The notes beneath the pieces were generated by a model. That model saw only the letters and a program-made list of their open reading frames with translations. It made no database searches and had not been told where the DNA came from. The translations under genes and the position numbers were made by a program. 64,000 nt of DNA from Streptomyces sp. NBC_00878 (GTDB lineage: Bacteria; Actinomycetota; Actinomycetes; Streptomycetales; Streptomycetaceae), in the NCBI RefSeq assembly GCF_026341515.1, contig NZ_JAPEOK010000001.1, positions 5,208,001-5,272,000 of the forward strand, given 5' to 3'. Shown here piece after piece: positions 52,196-59,815 of this stretch (its first letter is position 1; each line of letters starts with the position of its first letter).

Positions 52196-54412
52196 TTGAC
52201 TTCGTCTCGACGGTCAACCCTTGGTGGCAATGTCAGGAATAAGCCGACTCGCGAAGCCAAATTGGCGGAGGCGCTCATACGCTTGGGCTACATCGTTCGG
52301 GATGAATTGTTCGATCATGAAGCCCTGGCTTGGATACACCATGAGTCGCTGCTGCGCTCCCACAAGACCGTGGTGCCCGACCCGCCCGCCGCACCCGTGG
52401 TGCCGCTGTGGGTGCGCTCGGGCCGCGCCGTGAAGACCGCCGTGACGCACGAGCGGACCAAGACCGGTGCGCGGGCGGTCGCCCGGCACGGCCTCTACGT
52501 GTGGGGCGGGGGCCGGATCGTGGCCCGTCGCACCTGGGACGGCCGCACCGGCGCCCGCTACGAACGGTTCCTCCGCGCGGCCGAAGCCGCGGGGAACATG
52601 GAATTGGCTGGCGAGTGGGAAGAGCGGTTGCAGCACTTCCGCGACGCCCGGCACCGCCGCCGCATGGACCTGCTCACCTCACCCATCGACCTGGCCAAGG
52701 GCGCCCTGGTCGGCACGGGCATGAGCATCGGCGCGCTGGTCGGCCTCGGGGTCGTGATGGCCATCGCCAACAAGGACATCAGCGACGTCATCACCCCCAT
52801 CAGCGCCGTGATCGACTTCATCAACCTGCTGATCACCATCGTGCGAGTGGTGTGGGGACCGGCCCTCACGATCGGCCCGTTCCTCGCCCTGCTCGCCCTG
52901 TGGGCCGTTGGCCGACACCAGCAGGCAGCACCCCAGTGGGCATTGCCCGCCAACATCCGCTCCGGCGAGGGGGAGCCGATCACCCCCTCGATCGTGGTCA
53001 AGGCACTGCGTGACCTGGGGGTTCCGGCCCTACGGGGCGCCATCAAGGAGATGGGCGACGCCGGCGCATCCATGCTGGGACCGATCCGCATCGCCGGATG
53101 CGGCGTGGAAGTCGACGTCACGCTGCCCTCGGGGGTGTCGACGATCGAGGTGCAGAACCGGCGCCGCAAGCTCGCGGAGAACCTCACCCGGCACGAACAC
53201 GAGGTGTTCATCACCATCCCGACCGCCGCCCGCACGGTGCGGCTGTGGGTGGCCGACTCCGGCGCTCTGGATGAGCCGATCGGCCCGTCTCCGCTGGTCA
53301 CCGACGAGACGATGACCGCCGACTACACCAAGGGCCGCGCCCCGTGGGGGCAGGACCTGCGCGGGGATGCCGCGCTGCTGAGCCTGTTTCAGCGGATGCT
53401 GCTGGTCACCGGCATGTCCAACCAGGGCAAGACCGCCGCCCTGCGCGCGCTCGCGCTGTGGATCGCGCTGGATCGCACGGTGGAGTTCCGGGTGGCCGAC
53501 CTCAAGGGCGCCGGTGACTGGGCCATGTTCGACGGGCTCGCCACCGTCCTGATCCAGGGACCCACCGATGAGCACGTGATCGAGGCGACCGAGATGCTGG
53601 AGAGCGGGGTTCAGGAGATGAACCGCCGTCTCCAGGCCCCGCCCGGCACCTCGTTCCCGCCGCTGATCCTGCTGGTCGACGAGGCACAGGTGGCGTTCAT
53701 GTGCCCCGCCAAGGACGAGGACAAGCGCCCCTACGGCGGGTCCAAGGCGAACTCCCGGTACTTCATGGCCTGCCGGAAGGTCCACAACCAGGGCCGCGCC
53801 GTGAACGTGCTGCTGTGGCAGGGCACGCAGGACCCGACCGACCAGAACCTTCCCAAGCTGGTCCGCGAGGGCGCCCACACCCGCGCCTCGCTCGCCCTGG
53901 GCACCGAGTCGCAGGCCCGCATGGCGCTGAGCGACAAGGCCGTTGACGGCGGCGCCGCGCCGCACCTGCTGCGCCCGGGGCTCGACAAGGGAACGCTGGT
54001 CGTCGCGTCCGACGGCATCGAGATTCCCGCCGGACAGGCATCCATCACGGTGCGCACGCACTACATCAGCACCGACGACGCGAAGGAGATCGCGGCCCGC
54101 GCCAAGGCACTGCGAGACGGGGTCACCACCCTGCACGTGATCGAGCGGGGCGAGGAGCGCGACCCGCTCGCGGACATCGCGTCCGTGGTCGGCACCGCGG
54201 CGCGGGTGCGTACGCAGGACGTCATCAAGCGGCTGTCCGCCCTCAATGCGGACGCCTACGGCGACTGGTCGTTCGGCGACCTCACCCGCGTTCTCGACGG
54301 CACCGGAGCCGAGCCGTACAAGTCCGACGGCGTCATGGTCATCGGCCGCGACCGGCTCGCCCGCGCCCTCGCCAACCGCGACAGCGACGGTTCCGCTTCC
54401 GCCAACGGATGA
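52196..54412 (+). CDS. FtsK/SpoIIIE-type conjugal DNA translocase (TraB/TraSA-like)
   Basis: 738 residues. Two or three membrane helices (about residues 165-185 and 195-245) precede a motor domain with Walker A 'GMSNQGKTAALRAL' (about 406-419) and Walker B 'LILLVDEAQVAF' (about 490-501). Such proteins move double-stranded plasmid DNA between mycelia. The start is doubtful: TTG 52196 has no ribosome site, the first 58 codons share the lower GC of the upstream cassette and in-frame GTG codons at 52370/52373 lie at the composition break. The 5' end may have been replaced when the cassette inserted. Confidence 0.85.
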   Translation: MTSSRRSTLGGNVRNKPTREAKLAEALIRLGYIVRDELFDHEALAWIHHESLLRSHKTVVPDPPAAPVVPLWVRSGRAVKTAVTHERTKTGARAVARHGLYVWGGGRIVARRTWDGRTGARYERFLRAAEAAGNMELAGEWEERLQHFRDARHRRRMDLLTSPIDLAKGALVGTGMSIGALVGLGVVMAIANKDISDVITPISAVIDFINLLITIVRVVWGPALTIGPFLALLALWAVGRHQQAAPQWALPANIRSGEGEPITPSIVVKALRDLGVPALRGAIKEMGDAGASMLGPIRIAGCGVEVDVTLPSGVSTIEVQNRRRKLAENLTRHEHEVFITIPTAARTVRLWVADSGALDEPIGPSPLVTDETMTADYTKGRAPWGQDLRGDAALLSLFQRMLLVTGMSNQGKTAALRALALWIALDRTVEFRVADLKGAGDWAMFDGLATVLIQGPTDEHVIEATEMLESGVQEMNRRLQAPPGTSFPPLILLVDEAQVAFMCPAKDEDKRPYGGSKANSRYFMACRKVHNQGRAVNVLLWQGTQDPTDQNLPKLVREGAHTRASLALGTESQARMALSDKAVDGGAAPHLLRPGLDKGTLVVASDGIEIPAGQASITVRTHYISTDDAKEIAARAKALRDGVTTLHVIERGEERDPLADIASVVGTAARVRTQDVIKRLSALNADAYGDWSFGDLTRVLDGTGAEPYKSDGVMVIGRDRLARALANRDSDGSASANG

Positions 54413-54435
54413 CAGGGAGCCAACCCCCGACGGGG

Positions 54436-54537
54436 CAGGGAGGCAGGGAGAACTCCCTGAACCCCTCCCTGACCCGCCTCCCTCGCCCTGACCTGCACGA
54501 ATGATCGTTCAGGGAGTCAGGGAGGACCGCAGGTCAG
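54436..54537. repeat. clt/oriT-like repeat cluster downstream of the translocase gene
   Basis: Contains CAGGGAG at 54436-54442 and 54444-54450, the inverse CTCCCTGA at 54453-54460 and 54465-54472, and TCAGGGAG twice in tandem at 54509-54524; a 9-base inverted repeat CTGACCTGC/GCAGGTCAG (54488-54496 and 54529-54537) brackets the tandem pair. Multiple 8-base boxes next to a TraB-type gene are how the cis-acting transfer locus (clt) looks in Streptomyces plasmids. The assignment is inferred. Confidence 0.6.
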
Positions 54538-54616
54538 CACCCCTGAAACCCCCTCCACAGCACTCCCCACAGGGGGTGCTTCCGCCTCCCTGCCCCAACC
54601 ACAGATGGGATTCCGG

Positions 54617-54925
54617 ATGAGCCACCGTGACCCGCCGGGGATCATCGCCCCGCACATCCCCGCCGACGACTGGCGCCGCGCCGAAGCCACCGGAGCACCG
54701 GTCGTCATCGTCGTGCAGACCACCGACCGGACCGGCCGGCCGCTGCGCCACTACCTGTACCCGCTCGCCGTCGCGGGCGCGGCAACGATGGGCGTCTTCG
54801 GCCTCGTGGCCGCGTTCTTCGCCCTGCTCGACTTCGCCTCCCAGACCGCCGCCACCGTCGGCGGTGCGGCTGGCTCGCTCGGCATCGGCGGCATCACCCT
54901 GCGACTCGCCCGCCCCACCAAGTAG
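54617..54925 (+). CDS. SpdB-like small membrane protein
   Basis: 102 residues with two hydrophobic helices (about 46-70 and 78-95) after a hydrophilic N-terminus ('IAPHIPADDWRRAEATGAP'). Position right after the translocase and overall form suit the plasmid-spread (Spd) proteins that help DNA move between hyphal compartments. GGGA precedes ATG 54617; ATG 54605 is an alternative. Followed 11 bases later by the next gene. Confidence 0.65.
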   Translation: MSHRDPPGIIAPHIPADDWRRAEATGAPVVIVVQTTDRTGRPLRHYLYPLAVAGAATMGVFGLVAAFFALLDFASQTAATVGGAAGSLGIGGITLRLARPTK

Positions 54926-54936
54926 CGAAGGAAGCC

Positions 54937-55263
54937 ATGTTCGCGATCCATGTCACCTGCCCGACGCCGGAGCAGGCGTACGCCAATGCCCCGAGCATCC
55001 TCAGCGAGATCGGATGGACGGCCCGCACCCTGGCCGCCCTGGAGTGCTTCACCGCGCTGGACCGGGAGTTCTACCTGCGCAAGGCCGCGCTGCTCGACCG
55101 CATCGCGCTCCTGGACGAGCCCGACACCCCCGGCGACGTCACCGACACGGCCGTTGCGGCGGCTGTGTTCCTGATGGACATCGACCAGCCGGGCGTGACC
55201 TGCGACCCGCGCGACTACGTCCGACAGCAGTACGCCCTCAACCTCACCACCTACGACCAGTAG
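54937..55263 (+). CDS. Hypothetical AICE protein (108 aa)
   Basis: A mostly helical acidic protein ('MFAIHVTCPTPEQAYANAPS', then 'LLDRIALLDEPDTPGDVTDT'). No family is recognised with confidence. AAGGAAG precedes ATG 54937, directly after the Spd-like gene, so it belongs to the transfer/replication operon. Small genes of this type are frequent between spd and rep in related elements. Confidence 0.7.
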   Translation: MFAIHVTCPTPEQAYANAPSILSEIGWTARTLAALECFTALDREFYLRKAALLDRIALLDEPDTPGDVTDTAVAAAVFLMDIDQPGVTCDPRDYVRQQYALNLTTYDQ

Positions 55264-55354
55264 CTACGCCAAGGGCGGCCCCCTCATCTCGCCAAAGGTT
55301 CCGGGGCCGCCCTTGTCCAGCCAGCGCCTATCAAGGAACTGGAGATCTCCCAGC

Positions 55355-56092
55355 ATGACGCAACCCATCGTCATCCGGCGAGTGCCGGACACCTTCCGAC
55401 CCTTCCGGGTCCTGGACGCCTGTTGCTGCATCGGCGGCGGCACCGAGGGATACCGGCGCGCGTTCGGCCCCTCCTGCCACATCACCGGTGTGGACATCGA
55501 GCCCCAACCCGACTACCGGGGCGACGCCTTCCACCAGGGCGACGCCATCGAGTACATCCGCGCCCACGGCCACGAGTACGACTTCATCCACATCTCCCCG
55601 CCCTGCCAGGGCGAGGGCGCCCCCACCAAGGGCACCAACGCCGCCCGCAACAAGGCGATCGGCCGCACCTACCCCCGGCTCATCGTCCCCGCCCGCGCCG
55701 CGTTGGAGACCACGGGCCAGCCGTACGTGATCGAGAACGTGCCCGGCTCCGAGGTCCGCAAGGACATCCGCCTGTGCGGCGAACAGTTCGGCCTCGCCGT
55801 GCTCATGCACCGCTACTTCGAACTCGGCAACTGGACCACTATGCAGCCGGCCCACCCCCAGCACAGGGGCAGGGTGCGCGGTTGGCGCCACGGCGAGTAC
55901 CACGACGGGCCGTACGTGGCCGCCTACGGCAAGGGCGGCGGCAAGGCCACCGTGGAAGAGATCCGCGCGGCCAAGGGCATCGACTGGTCCACCGACCACT
56001 TCCGCCTGAGGGAGGCCCTGCCGCCCGCCTACACCCAGTGGATCGGCGCCGCCTATCTCGCGTCCCTCGCCCCCGCGTTGGAGGCGGCATGA
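55355..56092 (+). CDS. Orphan DNA (cytosine-5) methyltransferase
   Basis: 245 residues. C5-methyltransferase motifs are in order: SAM-binding motif I-like 'LDACCCIGGGTEGYRRAF', catalytic 'SPPCQGEGAPTKG' (motif IV, Pro-Cys) and 'VIENVPGSE' (motif VI, Glu-Asn-Val). It is much shorter than the usual 320-400, with a small target-recognition region, a form common on Streptomyces phages and plasmids. No restriction gene is adjacent, so self-protection against host restriction is the likely role. GGAG lies upstream and the next gene overlaps by ATGA. Confidence 0.85.
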   Translation: MTQPIVIRRVPDTFRPFRVLDACCCIGGGTEGYRRAFGPSCHITGVDIEPQPDYRGDAFHQGDAIEYIRAHGHEYDFIHISPPCQGEGAPTKGTNAARNKAIGRTYPRLIVPARAALETTGQPYVIENVPGSEVRKDIRLCGEQFGLAVLMHRYFELGNWTTMQPAHPQHRGRVRGWRHGEYHDGPYVAAYGKGGGKATVEEIRAAKGIDWSTDHFRLREALPPAYTQWIGAAYLASLAPALEAA

Positions 56093-56967
56093 CCGTGCTG
56101 CCCGATCAGCTGCGAACCGCCCTCAGTCTCGCGGCCACCGGTGTGCCGCCGCTGCCCCTCCGGGTGGGGAAGGTGCCGTTCGGGAACTGCCGCACGTGCG
56201 CCGATGGTGCCTGCGGTGGCCGGCCGAACATGCGCAACGCGGGCCCCTGCCAGTGCACGGCCCCGTGTCACGCATGGGCCGCCGCCACCACCGACCCGAA
56301 CGTTCTCGCCTCGCCCGCATGGGCGGCGGCGTGGCGTCAAGCCGTGGCGGTCGCCTACCACCCCGGCGGAGCCGGGGTGACCGTGGTCGACCTCGACAAC
56401 GCGGACGCCCTCGCATGGGCCCGCGAGACCCTGCCCGCCACCCGCACCGTGCCGACCACACGCGGCGAGCACTGGCTCTACCGGGGCGCGATGCAATCGG
56501 CCAACGCAGTCCGGCCCGGCGTGGACGTCAAGTCGTCGATGCAGTACGTCCGTTGGCTCGGCTCCGGCACCGGCCGTATCGCGTCCCTGCCGGACTGTGT
56601 CCGCGCGTTGGTCGTGAAGGAAGAGACCACCCCCGCCCGGGGCCAGGTGGTCTCTTCTCTCCCCGGGCGCGCCACTTGGGACCGCACGGTTGCCACGGGG
56701 TGCCGCCACACGGAGCGGTTCGTCCGCGCCGGCCTGGAACGCGGCCTCACCCTCGTACGTAGCCGTACCGAATCCGGTGCCGGGTCGCAGGCGTTCGGGG
56801 TGGCACGGTTCGTCGCCGTCCAGCACGAACGCTGCCCCGGTCCCTGCGGGTTGCCTGTGATTGGGGAGGAGATCGTGGCCGCCGCCGTCCTGGTCGGCGT
56901 CCCCGAGCCCTACGCCCGACGCGCCGTCACCAACGGCCTCCAGACGGCTCAGGGGCGTGCGGCATGA
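56089..56967 (+). CDS. AICE bifunctional DNA primase/polymerase (RepPP-like)
   Basis: 292 residues. The prim-pol catalytic Asp pair is in 'VTVVDLDNADA' and the conserved His in 'TRGEHWLYRG', with 'GVDVKSSMQYVRWLGSG' completing the core. Cysteines in 'GNCRTCADGACGG' and 'CQCTAPCHAW' form a likely zinc motif. With the helicase gene two genes on it should start replication of the excised circle. ATG 56089 overlaps the methyltransferase stop (ATGA). Confidence 0.88.
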   Translation: MTVLPDQLRTALSLAATGVPPLPLRVGKVPFGNCRTCADGACGGRPNMRNAGPCQCTAPCHAWAAATTDPNVLASPAWAAAWRQAVAVAYHPGGAGVTVVDLDNADALAWARETLPATRTVPTTRGEHWLYRGAMQSANAVRPGVDVKSSMQYVRWLGSGTGRIASLPDCVRALVVKEETTPARGQVVSSLPGRATWDRTVATGCRHTERFVRAGLERGLTLVRSRTESGAGSQAFGVARFVAVQHERCPGPCGLPVIGEEIVAAAVLVGVPEPYARRAVTNGLQTAQGRAA

Positions 56968-57383
56968 CCAAACCATCAGATAACCCCACGAACGCTCCCC
57001 AGGGCGCCGCACAGGGCCCGCCACGGCCGTACGTGGGCGAATCGAAGGTCGCCGCCCGTCAGGGCGTCCTTTCAGTCCTTCCTCGCTCGAAGCGCTTCCC
57101 GACCAGCCAGGGACGCGGCAACGACGGTGACCCCACACCGGATCGGCCCGGTATCCGCATCTACGCCCCACCCGTCTACCGCTCCCACGACGACGGGGCC
57201 CGCTGGTCCAAACGACACGGTGACACCCCGAACGCCGCCTACGCCTGCACCTGCGGTCGCACCCGCACGGCCACCGGCCCCCGCGCCGTGTCCGCCCTGG
57301 TCGCCGACTACGACGGCCACAAGGACGCCTGCCCCGGCACACCTGCCCCGCTCTCACTCCTGGAAGGGAGGACCGCCGCATGA
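56964..57383 (+). CDS. Hypothetical AICE protein with Cys/His motif (139 aa)
   Basis: The N-terminal half is Pro/Gly/Arg-rich; the C-terminal half contains 'YACTCGRTRTATGP' and 'DGHKDACPG', a C-x-C...H-x4-C arrangement that could bind zinc and DNA. It overlaps both neighbours by four bases (ATGA at each end), placing it firmly in the replication operon between prim-pol and helicase. Function unknown; an accessory replication role is inferred from position. Confidence 0.7.
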   Translation: MTKPSDNPTNAPQGAAQGPPRPYVGESKVAARQGVLSVLPRSKRFPTSQGRGNDGDPTPDRPGIRIYAPPVYRSHDDGARWSKRHGDTPNAAYACTCGRTRTATGPRAVSALVADYDGHKDACPGTPAPLSLLEGRTAA

Positions 57384-58771
57384 CCGAGACCGAGGAACTC
57401 CCCCCGCCCACCAACCCCCTGGCCGTGGCCCGCCGGCTGCTGCCCGACTGGCAGACACAGGACGGACGGCTGCTCTTCCGGCGCTGGCGTGCCTCGTGGA
57501 TGCGGTGGAACGGCTCCTGCTGGCGCGAGGCGGAGGAAGCCCAGATCCGCAAGGCCATGTACACCCGCCTCGAACACACCATCTACCGCGCCCCCGGCAA
57601 GGACGGGCAGAGCGAGGAACGCGACTGGGCACCCACCAAACAGAAGATCGGCAACCTGCTCGACGCCCTCGGCTCCATCACCCTGCTGCCCACCGACACC
57701 GACGCCCCCGCCTGGGTCGACGACCAGGGCGACACCGGACGCGACGAAGGCCCCATCGTGGCCTGCGAGAACGGGCTACTACGGATCCGGGACCGGGCAC
57801 TGTTGCCGCACGGACCGGAGTTCTTCAACATCGTCTCCGTACCGTTCGCCTACGACCCCGACGCGAGCGCACCCACCTGGCACAACTTCCTCGCGCAGAT
57901 CTGGCACGACGACCCCGACGCCATCGCAGCACTTCAGGAATGGTTCGGCTACGTGCTGTCCGGGCGCACCGACCAGCAGAAGATCCTGCTCATCGTCGGC
58001 CCGTCGCGCTCCGGAAAGGGCACCATCGCCCGCGTCATGAAAGCGCTGGTCGGCAAAGAGAATCTGGCCGGCCCGACCCTGGCCGGCCTGGGAACGAACT
58101 TCGGTCTGTCCACCCTGATCGGCAAATCGCTGGCGATCATCTCGGACGCCCGACTGTCCGGCAACGACAACACCCAGGTCGTCGAACGGCTGTTGACGAT
58201 CTCCGGTGACGACACGATCGACATCGACCGCAAGTACCGCGAACCCTGGACTGGCCGTGTCCCCTCGCGGCTGATGATCCTGTCCAACGAACTGCCGCAC
58301 TTCGGCGACTCATCAGGCGTCATCGCCAACCGATTCGTCCTGCTCAGCACCCGGATGTCGTGGCTCGGCAAGGAAGATCCCACCCTCACCGACCGGCTCA
58401 CCGCGGAGATGCCCGGCATCCTCAACTGGGCCCTGGACGGCCTCGCCCGTCTCCAGCGCAACGGACGGATCACCGAGCCACCCTCCAGCCGCGAGGCAAT
58501 CACCACCATCCGGGACACCGCCTCACCCACCAGCGCATTCATCCGCGAACGCTGCACCACCGGACCCACATGCAGCGTCCCCGTGGACGCACTGTGGACG
58601 GTCTGGCGCGAGTGGGCCGAAGACAACGGCGTCCGCGCCGGCACCAAGCAAGTCTTCGGCCGCAACCTACTCTCCGTCGTCCCCCAGCTCGCCCTCACCC
58701 GCCCCCGCGACGGTGAAAGCCGGGTACGCACCTACACCGGGGTCACACTCTGCGCCGTCGACCAGAGCTAG
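57380..58771 (+). CDS. Phage/plasmid primase-helicase, P4/D5 family (SF3)
   Basis: 463 residues. A D5_N-like region (about 20-190) precedes an SF3 helicase with Walker A 'IVGPSRSGKGTIARVM' (about 205-220), 'DARLSGNDNTQVVERLL' and the sensor 'LMILSNELPHFGDSSG' (motif C, Ser-Asn). A winged-helix-like tail follows. It should act as the replicative helicase for the excised element together with the separate prim-pol. ATG 57380 overlaps the previous stop. An origin-like dyad follows it within 20 bases. Confidence 0.9.
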   Translation: MTETEELPPPTNPLAVARRLLPDWQTQDGRLLFRRWRASWMRWNGSCWREAEEAQIRKAMYTRLEHTIYRAPGKDGQSEERDWAPTKQKIGNLLDALGSITLLPTDTDAPAWVDDQGDTGRDEGPIVACENGLLRIRDRALLPHGPEFFNIVSVPFAYDPDASAPTWHNFLAQIWHDDPDAIAALQEWFGYVLSGRTDQQKILLIVGPSRSGKGTIARVMKALVGKENLAGPTLAGLGTNFGLSTLIGKSLAIISDARLSGNDNTQVVERLLTISGDDTIDIDRKYREPWTGRVPSRLMILSNELPHFGDSSGVIANRFVLLSTRMSWLGKEDPTLTDRLTAEMPGILNWALDGLARLQRNGRITEPPSSREAITTIRDTASPTSAFIRERCTTGPTCSVPVDALWTVWREWAEDNGVRAGTKQVFGRNLLSVVPQLALTRPRDGESRVRTYTGVTLCAVDQS

Positions 58772-58790
58772 TTCCACAATCCGCCGGGTC

Positions 58791-58944
58791 GCGGACCATC
58801 GCGGACCACCCCTCATGACCTGCGGATTACGCCAACCCGCAGAGCGGACCATCGCGGACCGGCCAAAGCCTCGTGGTCCGCGATGGTCCGCACAGCCACT
58901 CCACCAAAACCGCAGGTCAAACAAGGTGGTCCGCGATGGTCCGC
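58791..58944. repeat. 154-bp symmetric origin-like dyad with four 17-bp iterons
   Basis: The 17-base box GCGGACCATCGCGGACC occurs at 58791-58807 and 58844-58860 on the plus strand and inverted at 58875-58891 and 58928-58944. A 10-base pair TGACCTGCGG/CCGCAGGTCA (58816-58825 and 58910-58919) nests between. All three pairs share one axis at 58867.5. Each box is itself two GCGGACC half-sites 10 bases apart. Position directly after the helicase gene makes this the best candidate for the replication origin. Confidence 0.8.
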
Positions 58945-59031
58945 GACCCACAGCATTGTTAGCCCCACCGATTGGCACTACGAGTGGCCACCTGCCTCAA
59001 ACCCGTCGACGACCCCGGTGGCCGAGCGGCC

Positions 59032-59439
59032 TTACTGCTTCTCGACAGCCTTGGCGATCAACTGGCCCAGCGCTGATTGGCCCTGGTCAAGCTCGGTAAG
59101 CAAACAGCCCAAGCTCGCCGAGCTGACGACCGGCATCCACTTGGCGAGAAGATCCATCGCGTCCGGCAACGTGGCGGCGTACACCACCTCGCTCGACACA
59201 TTCGATGACAGATCGATCAGGTAGTTCGACGGCCCCCGATACAGATGGATGGTCACGTAGTTCGAATCCGGGTCCCCAGACCCGAAAAATTCCTTGTATC
59301 CGGCTTCAGAGACTGCCTTGTCCCAGTCCCCCTCACCCGTTATCGGGGACGGAATCCGCGTCCACTCTCCGTCGCGGTACAGAAGGTCCTGGTCGTCCGA
59401 TCCATCTGCGCCCCCAGGGGCCGCTAACGCTTCAGTCAT
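59032..59439 (-). CDS. Hypothetical acidic protein (135 aa), only minus-strand AICE gene
   Basis: ATG 59439 gives a 135-residue acidic protein: 'YRDGEWTRIPSPITGEGDWD', 'SNYVTIHLYRGPSNYLIDLS', then a helical C-terminus. No family is recognised. It is transcribed against every other gene of the element, has lower GC and sits between the origin-like dyad and the excisionase, a place often used by accessory genes. It could be an immunity- or regulator-type cargo gene; this is speculation. Confidence 0.6.
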   Translation of the reverse strand: MTEALAAPGGADGSDDQDLLYRDGEWTRIPSPITGEGDWDKAVSEAGYKEFFGSGDPDSNYVTIHLYRGPSNYLIDLSSNVSSEVVYAATLPDAMDLLAKWMPVVSSASLGCLLTELDQGQSALGQLIAKAVEKQ

Positions 59440-59555
59440 GGCGCCTATCGGACACCCCTGCACCTGTCCTCCGCAAGCGTGGACGCGACCCACAGATTGG
59501 GACGCCAACCACACCCCGCCCCGCCCTCTCCTCACACCGAGAAGGAGTCACCGCC

Positions 59556-59744
59556 TTGGCCCGCCCTCAGAAGCTCAAGCTCAATGAAGTCCTCGCAGAG
59601 ATCCGCATGAGCCGCGCCGCGTTCTACCGCATGCGCGCCCGTGGCCAGGCCCCCCGCCTCCAGAAGCTCCCGAACGGCGAGATCCGCGTGAACCGCGCCG
59701 ACTTGGACGCGTGGTGGGCGAGCTGCGACCAGCGCGCCGCCTGA
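59556..59744 (+). CDS. Excisionase-like HTH protein (Xis)
   Basis: 62 residues with a MerR-type winged helix: 'KLNEVLAEIRMSRAAFYRMRARGQAPRL' (read in two parts around 'MSRAAFYRM') and 'NGEIRVNRADLDAWWA'. These are standard for AICE excisionases, which steer the integrase toward excision. The start is TTG 59556 because GAAGGAG lies eight bases upstream; the longer open frame to 59205 has no such site. The integrase follows 71 bases later, behind a hairpin. Confidence 0.85.
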   Translation: MARPQKLKLNEVLAEIRMSRAAFYRMRARGQAPRLQKLPNGEIRVNRADLDAWWASCDQRAA

Positions 59745-59773
59745 ATCGACGCCGCACCATCCGAACGCCCGTT

Positions 59774-59799
59774 GAGGGGACCGCTTTGGCGGTCCCCTC
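59774..59799 (+). terminator. Hairpin between xis and int
   Basis: An 11-base perfect stem (59774-59784 and 59789-59799) with loop TTTG lies between the excisionase stop and the integrase ribosome site. There is no T-run; it may attenuate or shape read-through into int. Confidence 0.65.
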
Positions 59800-59815
59800 C
59801 GTCATGAGGTGATCA

